This document shows, piece after piece, positions 7,027 to 12,444 of a DNA stretch of 13,352 nt. This DNA comes from an uncultured Faecalibacterium sp. (GTDB lineage Bacteria > Bacillota > Clostridia > Oscillospirales > Ruminococcaceae), in the NCBI GenBank assembly GCA_900765105.1, contig CAAFQM010000150.1, positions 1 through 13,352 of the forward strand, written 5' to 3'. The first letter of the stretch is position 1, and each line of letters begins with the position of its first letter. Under the pieces are notes generated by a model that saw only the letters and a list, made by a program, of their open reading frames with translations, was not told the DNA's origin and searched no databases. A program made the translations under genes and the position numbers.

Positions 7027-7539
7027 TTATTTTTTTGCCAGTTTCATCAGGCTGCGGTTTTCCAGCAAAATGCGCAGCAGCACCGTATTTACGGCGCTGA
7101 GGATCAGCGCATTGGGGATGCGCACCGCCAGCGTTGCCCAGGGGTAGCCGTAAAAAATGCGCAGCGCCATGGAGGTGATGACCATGGAACCGACAAAGTG
7201 GCTCAGCAGTACGCTTACCTGCAGCCGCAGGCCCAGACGCATTTCGGGCAGCTTTTGCCATGCAAGCCCCGCCACAAAGCCGATGGCTCCGGCACCCAGC
7301 GTGATGAGCGGGTTGATGGCGTAGCCGGACAGCACGCCGCCGATCAGATCCGCCACCGCGCCCACGGCAAATCCGGCCCCCGGGCCGAACAGCAGCGCTG
7401 CCAGCAGCACCGGCAGGCTGCCGAGGTTGAACCGTACAAAGCCGGTGGAGATGCTCAGCACCCGGCTGAACACGATGCTCATGGCCGTGAGCAGAGCCAG
7501 CATGGTCAGGGTGCGGACGGAAGTTCTGGGATTGTTCAT
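7027..7539 (-). CDS. folT: Folate ECF transporter S component
   Basis: A 170-residue integral membrane protein, the substrate-binding (S) part of an energy-coupling-factor transporter for folate; the shared ATPase and T subunits are not in this window. It begins MNNPRTSVRTLTMLALLTAMSIV, with the S-component N-terminal helix and its small-residue pattern for docking to the T subunit. About six membrane segments are visible. Family landmarks include VRFNLGSLPVLLAALLFGP and a following GAVADLIGG. The ATG at 7537-7539 follows AAGGAGGACAGTTGAT. It is the first gene after a THF riboswitch, which supports folate as the substrate, and folC follows by 12 bases. Specificity rests on this context plus family likeness. 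Confidence 0.9.
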   Translation of the reverse strand: MNNPRTSVRTLTMLALLTAMSIVFSRVLSISTGFVRFNLGSLPVLLAALLFGPGAGFAVGAVADLIGGVLSGYAINPLITLGAGAIGFVAGLAWQKLPEMRLGLRLQVSVLLSHFVGSMVITSMALRIFYGYPWATLAVRIPNALILSAVNTVLLRILLENRSLMKLAKK

Positions 7540-7577
7540 ATCAACTGTCCTCCTTATATAAGGAATACCGGGGCGGA

Positions 7578-7623
7578 CAATACAAACGCCCTCCCCTGTG
7601 ACAAACCGCACAAAGGAGGGCGT
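7578..7623 (-). terminator. Terminator in the folT leader (riboswitch expression platform)
   Basis: On the minus strand ACGCCCTCC (7615-7623) pairs with GGAGGGCGT (7586-7594). The stem can continue inward through two T-G pairs and TGTG/CACA, giving about 15 bp with an eight-base loop. TTTGTATTGT follows. It lies between the THF aptamer and the folT start, so it probably stops transcription when THF is bound. I could not identify the competing antiterminator pairing. Confidence 0.75.
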
Positions 7624-7689
7624 GAATCCAACAACTTTCACTTCCGGGCGGGGCGGCAGGCCGTCTCGCCTGCACCCAAGTCCATGCAG

Positions 7690-7784
7690 CAGCGGGATGC
7701 AGATCCTGCACCGCGGGTACACCTTCGTCCACAGCACAACTCCCCGTTGATGCGGCACTTAACGCGCAGGATCTTACTCTGTTG
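7690..7784 (-). promoter_or_regulatory. Tetrahydrofolate (THF) riboswitch
   Basis: On the minus strand the sequence follows the THF-I aptamer: AGAGTAAG, then a stem GATCCTGC (7766-7773) with GCAGGATC (7702-7709), the conserved GCGTTAAGTG (7756-7765), a CGGGGAGTTG segment, ACGAAG (7723-7728), CCCGCGGTG (7709-7717) and closing TGCATCCCGCT. It starts within a few bases of the transcription start and is about 150 nt from the folT start codon. Known THF riboswitches bind reduced folates and lower expression of folate uptake and synthesis genes, which fits folT-folC. Confidence 0.9.
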
Positions 7785-7792
7785 ATATTGTC

Positions 7793-7821
7793 ATTATATT
7801 CCTTTTTGCTTCCGCTTGCAA
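7793..7821 (-). promoter_or_regulatory. Promoter of the riboswitch-folT-folC operon
   Basis: On the minus strand TTGCAA (7816-7821), a 17-base spacer and a perfect TATAAT (7793-7798). The start would be near 7786, just ahead of the THF aptamer. Confidence 0.85.
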
Positions 7822-7908
7822 TCGCTCAAACAGACAGCTTTGCCAAATAGTTGCTTTAAATTTTATCAGTTGTGCATAGTAGTGCGTCTTTTTCTTCCAC
7901 AGTTCCTC

Positions 7909-7937
7909 TTTTCTTTTGGGGCAGAACGTGGTAAGAT
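7909..7937 (+). promoter_or_regulatory. Possible promoter of the M3 peptidase gene
   Basis: TAAGAT at 7932-7937 with a TGG extension directly before it, and a poor -35 (TTTTCT at 7909-7914) at 17 bases. The -10 with its flank (TGGTAAGATGA) resembles those of pepV and the MATE gene. The leader would be about 44 nt and carries a small GGGAG/CTCCC hairpin near 7955-7969. Confidence 0.45.
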
Positions 7938-7987
7938 GAAACTGACTTTTGAATGGGGAGGTTTCTCCCGGAAAGGACTGTTTCCCG

Positions 7988-9679
7988 ATGAAATTCAGTG
8001 AAATGACCTATACCCGCCCGGACATCGACGCCCTGCTGGCCCGCTGCAAGGAGCTGGCAGCCCGGGCTGCCGCCGCTCCGGACGGCGACGCTCTGGTAAA
8101 GCTCTACTATGAGCAGAGCGAGGCTTTTGCAGAGTACAACACCGCTTCGCAGCTGGCCAATATCCACTACACCTGCGACACCCGCGACGCCTACTGGAAA
8201 GCCGAGCAGGATTTCTTTGATGCCAACGGCCCCGCTGTAACCAACGCCAGCGTGGAGATCAGCCGCGCCTTCCTCGCCAATCCCCATGTGGACGCCCTGA
8301 CCAAAGCCTTCGGCACTACCTGTGTAGCCGGCATGAAGAACGCCGTGCTGGGCATGGATGACCGCACCGTGGAGCTGCAGCAGCAGTTCAACGCGCTGGT
8401 AAGCAAGTATCAGCAGGTCTACGGCGGTGCACTGGTGGAGCTGGACGGCAAGCAGCTCACCATCCCCCAGCTGGGGCCTTACAAAGAGGATCTGGACCCC
8501 GCTGTCCGCCGCGCCGCCTACGAGGCCGAAGCCGGTTACTTCGACGCGCACCGTGCCGAGCTGGATGAGCTGTACGGCCAGATCGTGCAGAACCTGAACC
8601 AGCAGGCAAAGGTGCTGGGTTACAAGGACTACAGCGAGCTTTCCTATGTGCGGATGAACCGCATCGGCTACGGTGCCAAAGAGATCAAGGCCTTCCGGGA
8701 TCAGGTGGCAAACGATGTGGTGCCCCTGTTGCAGAAGGTCATGGCCATGCGCGCAAAGCGCACCGGTATCGAGCACCCCGCCTTTACCGACCTGCCCGTC
8801 ATGTTCAAGGACGGCAACCCGAAGCCCATCCCCGGCTACAAGGCCCGCATGGATGCCGCCCGCACCATGTACCACGAGCTCAGCCCGGAAACGGCCGAGT
8901 TCATCGACTTCATGCAGGACAACGAACTGTTCGACGTGGAGAGCCGCCCCGGCAAGATGTCCGGCGGCTATATGACCAGCCTGCCCAGCTACAAGGCTCC
9001 CTTCATCTTTGCCAACTGGAACAATACTTCCGGCGACGTGGATGTGCTGACCCACGAATGCGGCCACGCCTTTGAGGGCTATGTGGCCGAGCGCGACCCC
9101 CATGTGCCTGCCGACCTGGAATGCCCCGGCATGGAGAGCGCCGAGATCCACTCCATGGCCATGGAGTTTCTCACCGCACCGTGGCACCATCTGCTGTTCG
9201 GCAAGGACACCGACAAATACGCCCTGCTCCACGCCGAGGACAGCTTTGTGTTCCTTGCCTATGGGTGCGAAGTGGACGAGTTCCAGCACATCATGTACCA
9301 GAACCCGGACCTGACCCCAGACCAGCGGAACGCCGAGTGGCTCAAACTGGAAAAGAAATACCGCCCGTGGGTCGATTTTGACAACCTGCCCTTCTACGGC
9401 CGCGGTGCCGGATGGCAGCGTCAGCTGCACATCTACGAGTGCCCCTTCTATTATATCGATTACTGCCTGTCCACCATGGCCGCCCTGCAGTTCTTCCTGC
9501 TGAGTCTTACCGACCACAAGGATGCATGGGAGCGCTATCTGCGCCTTGTGCGCCGGGCCGGTCTTGCCAGCTACACCGAGCTGCTGGAGACCGCCGGGCT
9601 GAAGGTGCCGTTCGAGGACGGCAGCATCAAGGGCATCGCACAGCAGATGACGGACTGGCTGGAAGCCCATCAGGTATAA
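7988..9679 (+). CDS. M3 family oligoendopeptidase (PepF-like)
   Basis: A 563-residue zinc peptidase of family M3, which cuts short peptides, probably in the cytoplasm because no signal peptide is seen. The zinc site is THECGHAFEGY: H356 and H360 bind zinc and E357 is catalytic. The third ligand is probably E386 in MESAEIHSM. A substrate-site segment HIYECPFYYIDY lies near residue 480. The length fits the family and the frame is intact. A TTG 13 codons upstream is open, but the ATG at 7988 is preferred because AAAGGA lies about ten bases before it and the protein starts as in relatives (MKFSEMTYTRPD). It stands alone, divergent from the folate operon. Its relation to pepV in peptide turnover is functional inference. 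Confidence 0.93.
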   Translation: MKFSEMTYTRPDIDALLARCKELAARAAAAPDGDALVKLYYEQSEAFAEYNTASQLANIHYTCDTRDAYWKAEQDFFDANGPAVTNASVEISRAFLANPHVDALTKAFGTTCVAGMKNAVLGMDDRTVELQQQFNALVSKYQQVYGGALVELDGKQLTIPQLGPYKEDLDPAVRRAAYEAEAGYFDAHRAELDELYGQIVQNLNQQAKVLGYKDYSELSYVRMNRIGYGAKEIKAFRDQVANDVVPLLQKVMAMRAKRTGIEHPAFTDLPVMFKDGNPKPIPGYKARMDAARTMYHELSPETAEFIDFMQDNELFDVESRPGKMSGGYMTSLPSYKAPFIFANWNNTSGDVDVLTHECGHAFEGYVAERDPHVPADLECPGMESAEIHSMAMEFLTAPWHHLLFGKDTDKYALLHAEDSFVFLAYGCEVDEFQHIMYQNPDLTPDQRNAEWLKLEKKYRPWVDFDNLPFYGRGAGWQRQLHIYECPFYYIDYCLSTMAALQFFLLSLTDHKDAWERYLRLVRRAGLASYTELLETAGLKVPFEDGSIKGIAQQMTDWLEAHQV

Positions 9680-9731
9680 TTTCCGATTCTTCCTGTCATT
9701 TCGATGCAAAAAAGCATTTCACGATTTTTTC

Positions 9732-9760
9732 TTGTTTCTACGGACAAAATCTGATATACT
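9732..9760 (+). promoter_or_regulatory. Promoter of the secreted-protein gene
   Basis: TTGTTT (9732-9737), a 17-base spacer and TATACT (9755-9760). A 40-nt leader with GAAAGGAGAT follows before the ATG at 9805. No clear terminator for the upstream peptidase gene was found in 9680-9731. Confidence 0.65.
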
Positions 9761-9804
9761 TTAAGAACGAGCATTCTATTTTGTCAGATCGAAAGGAGAT
9801 CCTT

Positions 9805-10479
9805 ATGAAACTGACCGGACTGTTCAAGCGCGTCCTTGCTGCCCTGTGCACCGCCGCCATCCTGATGGGCGGCGTCTCCGCCTTTGCCCTGAGCCCCGCT
9901 CTTCCGGACGAGCCTGCATCGGCAGAGCTTTCTGTGACCAACGCGGTGTCGGAGGCGCAGCTGCGCTCTGCCCTGTCCCAGCTTACCGTCACCTATGACA
10001 GCGAGGCCGAGGGCTGGCAGGTCGACTCTCCCTACGAGGAGGCCAGCATGGAAAAGGCTTCCTGCGGTCTGTACCCCTACCTGTTCGTTACCAACGATGA
10101 TCCCACCGTGTATCTCAGTCTGGGCATGACCTACTTCGGCAATAAAAAGCTGGACATGAAATCTGTTCGGGTAGAGACCGAGGATAACTACTACGACTTC
10201 ACCTGTGATGAAGAGTTCATCGGCGGCTATGATTCTGACCTGAAGTGCTGGTTCGCCTATGAGCTGTTCGATATGGACGACGAGACCAGCTGGCTGAACG
10301 AGTGGCTTGCCGCCAAGAGCGTCACCGCCACCTTTACCGGCAGGGATGGCTCCACCAAGACCTACACCCTGACCAAAGACAACCTGCAGGCCATCCGCGA
10401 CATCCTGAACGCCTACGACACCCTGCTTGGTTCCGATGTTTCCACTGCGCGTGTCGTACTGCGCAGCCTTGTAAAGTAA
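9805..10479 (+). CDS. Predicted secreted protein of unknown function
   Basis: A 224-residue protein I do not recognise. Residues 1-28 form a Sec signal peptide: basic MKLTGLFKR, a hydrophobic core to about residue 23, and a likely signal peptidase I site after AFA at 26-28. C15 lies in the core and does not make a lipobox. The mature part is acidic and rich in Asp, Glu and Tyr. Two strand-rich segments (around residues 90-140, with the acidic DNYYDFTCDEEF stretch, and around 160-190) suggest a beta-rich fold, and the C-terminus is helical. The paired Cys within the mature part could form a disulfide. The ATG at 9805 follows GAAAGGAGATCCTT. It has its own promoter, and the acetyltransferase gene starts 117 bases later. 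Confidence 0.8.
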   Translation: MKLTGLFKRVLAALCTAAILMGGVSAFALSPALPDEPASAELSVTNAVSEAQLRSALSQLTVTYDSEAEGWQVDSPYEEASMEKASCGLYPYLFVTNDDPTVYLSLGMTYFGNKKLDMKSVRVETEDNYYDFTCDEEFIGGYDSDLKCWFAYELFDMDDETSWLNEWLAAKSVTATFTGRDGSTKTYTLTKDNLQAIRDILNAYDTLLGSDVSTARVVLRSLVK

Positions 10480-10596
10480 AACTTTTCTGCTGACGCAAAA
10501 GCCCCCGGAGCGCGAGCTGTTACGAGGGTGTTCCTGTCGGACGGAAAAAGAGCCGGAGCAGGACAGGAGCCATGAAACGAAAAAAGGGGAGACGAT

Positions 10597-11082
10597 ATGC
10601 AGATGATCCGGACAGCATCCATGAACGATCTGGATGCCATCACGGAGGTGGAAGCCGAATGCTTTCCGGCTGCGGAAGCCGCCACCCGGGAGGAGTTTTC
10701 GGGGCGGCTGAGGCACTACGCAGACCATTTCTGGCTGCTGTTTGAGGATGGCAAGCTGGTGTCCTTTGTGGACGGTATGGTCACGAGCCAGCCGGACCTG
10801 ACCGATGAAATGTACGCAGATGCTTCGCTCCACGACCCGGCGGGGGAGTGGCAGATGATCTTTGGGGTGAACACGCTGCCGGAGTTCCGCCGCCGCGGCC
10901 TTGCCGGGCAGCTGCTGCGCCGCGCTATCGCGGACGCAAAGGCGCAGGGTCGGAAGGGCCTTGTGCTGACCTGCAAAGACCGGCTGGTGCATTATTATGC
11001 ATCCTTCGGTTTTGTCAGCGAAGGCGTGTCCGGCTCCACCCACGGCGGAGTGGTGTGGTACCAGATGCGGTTGACATTTTAA
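10597..11082 (+). CDS. GNAT family N-acetyltransferase
   Basis: A 161-residue enzyme of the GNAT superfamily, which transfers acetyl from acetyl-CoA to an amine. The N-terminal strand and helix (MIRTASMNDLDAITEVEAECF) are typical, and the acetyl-CoA loop is FRRRGLAGQLLRRAI around residues 99-113. GLVLTCKDRLVHYYASFGF near residues 125-145 is the usual YxxxGF end motif. The acceptor is unknown; the pattern resembles the small AANAT-like group. The ATG at 10597 follows AAGGGGAGACGAT. No clear promoter is seen in the 117-bp gap upstream, so it may be read from the secreted-protein promoter. A strong bidirectional terminator follows three bases after the stop. Confidence 0.88.
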   Translation: MQMIRTASMNDLDAITEVEAECFPAAEAATREEFSGRLRHYADHFWLLFEDGKLVSFVDGMVTSQPDLTDEMYADASLHDPAGEWQMIFGVNTLPEFRRRGLAGQLLRRAIADAKAQGRKGLVLTCKDRLVHYYASFGFVSEGVSGSTHGGVVWYQMRLTF

Positions 11083-11084
11083 CA

Positions 11085-11121
11085 GAAAAGCGCCTGCAGC
11101 TGTTTGCTGCGGGCGCTTTTC
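11085..11121. terminator. Bidirectional terminator between convergent genes
   Basis: Arms 11085-11100 and 11106-11121 form a 16-bp stem (GAAAAGCGCC...GCAGC with GCTGC...GGCGCTTTTC, one T-G pair) around the loop TGTTT. The T-rich end CTTTTC occurs on both strands. It serves the acetyltransferase gene and the convergent glycosyltransferase gene, whose stop codon is two bases away. Confidence 0.9.
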
Positions 11122-11122
11122 G

Positions 11123-11866
11123 TTAACCGGCGGTCAGAATCTTCAACTGCTGTGCTTCAGCGGCGATGGCATCGGCTTCGCTCTGGGTCAGGGCGCGGCA
11201 CTTGACCATCCGCTTCAGCACGGTCTGGGTGCGCTTGAGCGCAAGTTCCGGGCTGCTGGCGTAGGCAGAGGGGGCGTTGGGCAGACCTGCCAGAACGATG
11301 GCTTCTGCATCCGTAAGCTGGTCGGCGGTCTTGCCGAAGTAGCCCTCGGCGGCTTCCTCGATGCCGTAGCACCCGCTGCCGAAATAGATGGTGTTGGCGT
11401 ACATTTCAAAGATCTGCTGCTTGGTGTAGGTCTTTTCAATGTCGATGGCGGCAAAGGCTTCGGCAGCCTTGCGGGTCATCCGCTTCTCCTGTGTGAACAG
11501 GGCGTTTTTAGCCAGCTGCTGGGTCAGGGTACTGCCGCCCTCGGCCAGCGAACGGGTGCGCAGGTCGGCCAGCAGTGCCCGGGCGATGGCTCCCGGGTCG
11601 ATGCCTTTGTGGGTCATAAAGTGCTCGTCCTCGGTGCAGATGACCGCATCGATGTAGCGCTGTGGCAGGGAATCGTAGGCAGCGTAATGAGCGCGCGAGC
11701 GGATGGTATCATATAAGGTAGAAATGGGCGTGACGGCGGCAGCGCTCTCGTAGAGCTGATGGCCCTGATACACGAACCAGCTGCAGGCAGCCATCAGCCC
11801 CAGCAGCAGGAGCAGCAGGATGGTCAGCAGCGACTGGCGCAGAAAATTGAAAAACCGGTGAAACAT
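11123..11866 (-). CDS. Monofunctional peptidoglycan glycosyltransferase (GT51)
   Basis: A 247-residue enzyme that polymerises lipid II into glycan strands at the outer face of the membrane. Residues 12-33 are a single membrane anchor. The GT51 motifs are in order: TEDEHFMTHKGID (78-90) with the catalytic E79, GGSTLTQQLAKN (110-121), the RK-AE-AIDIEK helix (132-145) and YANTIYFGSGCYGIEEAAEGYFGK (156-179). There is no transpeptidase domain: the protein ends 68 residues after that last motif, so it is of the MtgA/SgtB type, not a class A penicillin-binding protein. The ATG at 11864-11866 follows AAAGGAGTTTTCCG; a longer upstream frame lacks a binding site. It is a single gene, divergent from the metY leader, with a dyad over its probable -10. 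Confidence 0.92.
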   Translation of the reverse strand: MFHRFFNFLRQSLLTILLLLLLGLMAACSWFVYQGHQLYESAAAVTPISTLYDTIRSRAHYAAYDSLPQRYIDAVICTEDEHFMTHKGIDPGAIARALLADLRTRSLAEGGSTLTQQLAKNALFTQEKRMTRKAAEAFAAIDIEKTYTKQQIFEMYANTIYFGSGCYGIEEAAEGYFGKTADQLTDAEAIVLAGLPNAPSAYASSPELALKRTQTVLKRMVKCRALTQSEADAIAAEAQQLKILTAG

Positions 11867-11900
11867 CGGAAAACTCCTTTTTTGAACGGGAAAAACACGG

Positions 11901-11925
11901 ATATCCTGTTTATTATACAGGATAT
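11901..11925 (-). promoter_or_regulatory. Promoter -10 inside a dyad, upstream of the glycosyltransferase gene
   Basis: ATATCCTGT (11901-11909) and ACAGGATAT (11917-11925) are perfect 9-bp inverted arms with a seven-base centre. On the minus strand a perfect TATAAT lies at 11912-11917 in the centre. No good -35 was found at 16-18 bases. A regulator bound here would cover the -10. On the plus strand the dyad is followed by TTTTTG and could act as a weak terminator, but nothing seems to be transcribed into it. Confidence 0.5.
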
Positions 11926-12070
11926 TTTTGAAGGTTCTGTGACTGAAAAAGGTCGTCAGAGAAAAAGACAAGAAGCTATAGTCCTACTCTTGACCAACCT
12001 GCACAAGCAGGGTGCAAAAATGCGGGGACAGAATCGTGCAGAAAACTCAATTTGGAAAAAATAAGGATTA

Positions 12071-12104
12071 ACCTATTGACAAACTAGGTAAAAGGAAATA
12101 TAAT
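12071..12104 (+). promoter_or_regulatory. Consensus promoter of the metY leader, with dyad over the -35
   Basis: Perfect TTGACA (12076-12081), a 17-base spacer and perfect TATAAT (12099-12104); start near 12111. Inverted half-sites ACCTA (12071-12075) and TAGGT (12085-12089) flank the -35, within a wider imperfect palindrome at 12068-12092. This is the best core promoter in the window, and the dyad suggests a repressor. Confidence 0.85.
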
Positions 12105-12119
12105 GCAGACAACAAATCC

Positions 12120-12160
12120 ACAAGCCTTGTAGGAAAATGAAAACAAGGTTTCCGGCTTGT
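12120..12160 (+). other. Structured 5' leader element of metY
   Basis: ACAAGCC (12120-12126) pairs with GGCTTGT (12154-12160). Directly inside, TTGT (12127-12130) pairs with ACAA (12143-12146), leaving a 12-base loop and a seven-base bulge GGTTTCC. An alternative stem CCTTGT/ACAAGG would compete with it. It begins about nine bases into the transcript. I do not recognise it as a known riboswitch; SAM-I (S-box) landmarks are absent. Confidence 0.45.
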
Positions 12161-12201
12161 AGATGAGTGGGAAAGAAACTGTTTGAAAGGAGGGCACTGA
12201 A

Positions 12202-12333
12202 ATGAAGCTGATTTGGAATGACCTGCTGCATTCAAACTTCCGCTGTGGGCGAATGTGCGGTGACCGGGCGGAACATCTGGCTGTGAACTGTACGATGCCC
12301 TCTTGCTGTGCACGAATGTGTACCCGAATGTGA
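12202..12333 (+). CDS. Cys- and Met-rich leader peptide (43 aa) upstream of metY
   Basis: A 43-codon frame with AAGGAGG eight bases before its ATG, a stronger ribosome binding site than that of metY. It begins MKLIWNDLLHSNF and carries Cys at 15, 19, 30, 35, 36 and 40 and Met at 1, 18, 32, 39 and 43. The motif C-(G/A)-R-M-C occurs twice (15-19 and 36-40). CGAATGTG occurs three times in frame (12250, 12313, 12325), giving Arg-Met-Cys, Arg-Met-Cys and Arg-Met-stop. It ends 30 bases before a terminator hairpin that precedes metY. The likely role is sensing charged Cys-tRNA by ribosome pausing, with the peptide itself discarded. A small metal- or thiol-binding protein is the alternative. No family was recognised. 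Confidence 0.65.
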   Translation: MKLIWNDLLHSNFRCGRMCGDRAEHLAVNCTMPSCCARMCTRM

Positions 12334-12362
12334 CATCGACAGCAAAACGCTGATTTGTATTT

Positions 12363-12398
12363 GCCCGGTGCGTTCTGTATCACGCATCGGGAATTTTT
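12363..12398 (+). terminator. Attenuator terminator ahead of metY
   Basis: CCCGGTGCG (12364-12372) and CGCATCGGG (12383-12391) form a 9-bp stem with one G-T pair and a ten-base loop, followed by AATTTTTG. It lies about 250 nt into the transcript and 47 bases before the metY start, so it must be bypassed for metY to be expressed. GCCCGGT (12363-12369) can pair with ACCGGGC (12263-12269) in the leader peptide frame, a candidate antiterminator. Confidence 0.8.
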
Positions 12399-12444
12399 GT
12401 ATCAGATGATTATACCAAAAGTTGAAATAGAGAGGTAAAATACT

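Noticed and set aside
9680..9731. Terminator after the M3 peptidase gene
   Set aside because: Only a four-base ATGC/GCAT hairpin with a T run some bases later; too weak to call.
10480..10596. Promoter or small gene between the secreted protein and acetyltransferase genes
   Set aside because: No -35/-10 pair with acceptable spacing and no frame with a ribosome binding site other than that of the acetyltransferase.
5678..12004. The 11-mer CCAACCTGCAC at both 5678-5688 and 11994-12004
   Set aside because: Both copies lie at hairpin loops, but flanks differ and an 11-base match in 13 kb on its own is weak evidence for a repeat family.
12105..12444. SAM-I riboswitch (S-box) or T-box upstream of metY
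   Set aside because: Neither the S-box core landmarks nor a T-box sequence or specifier stem could be seen; the leader peptide and terminator explain the region better.
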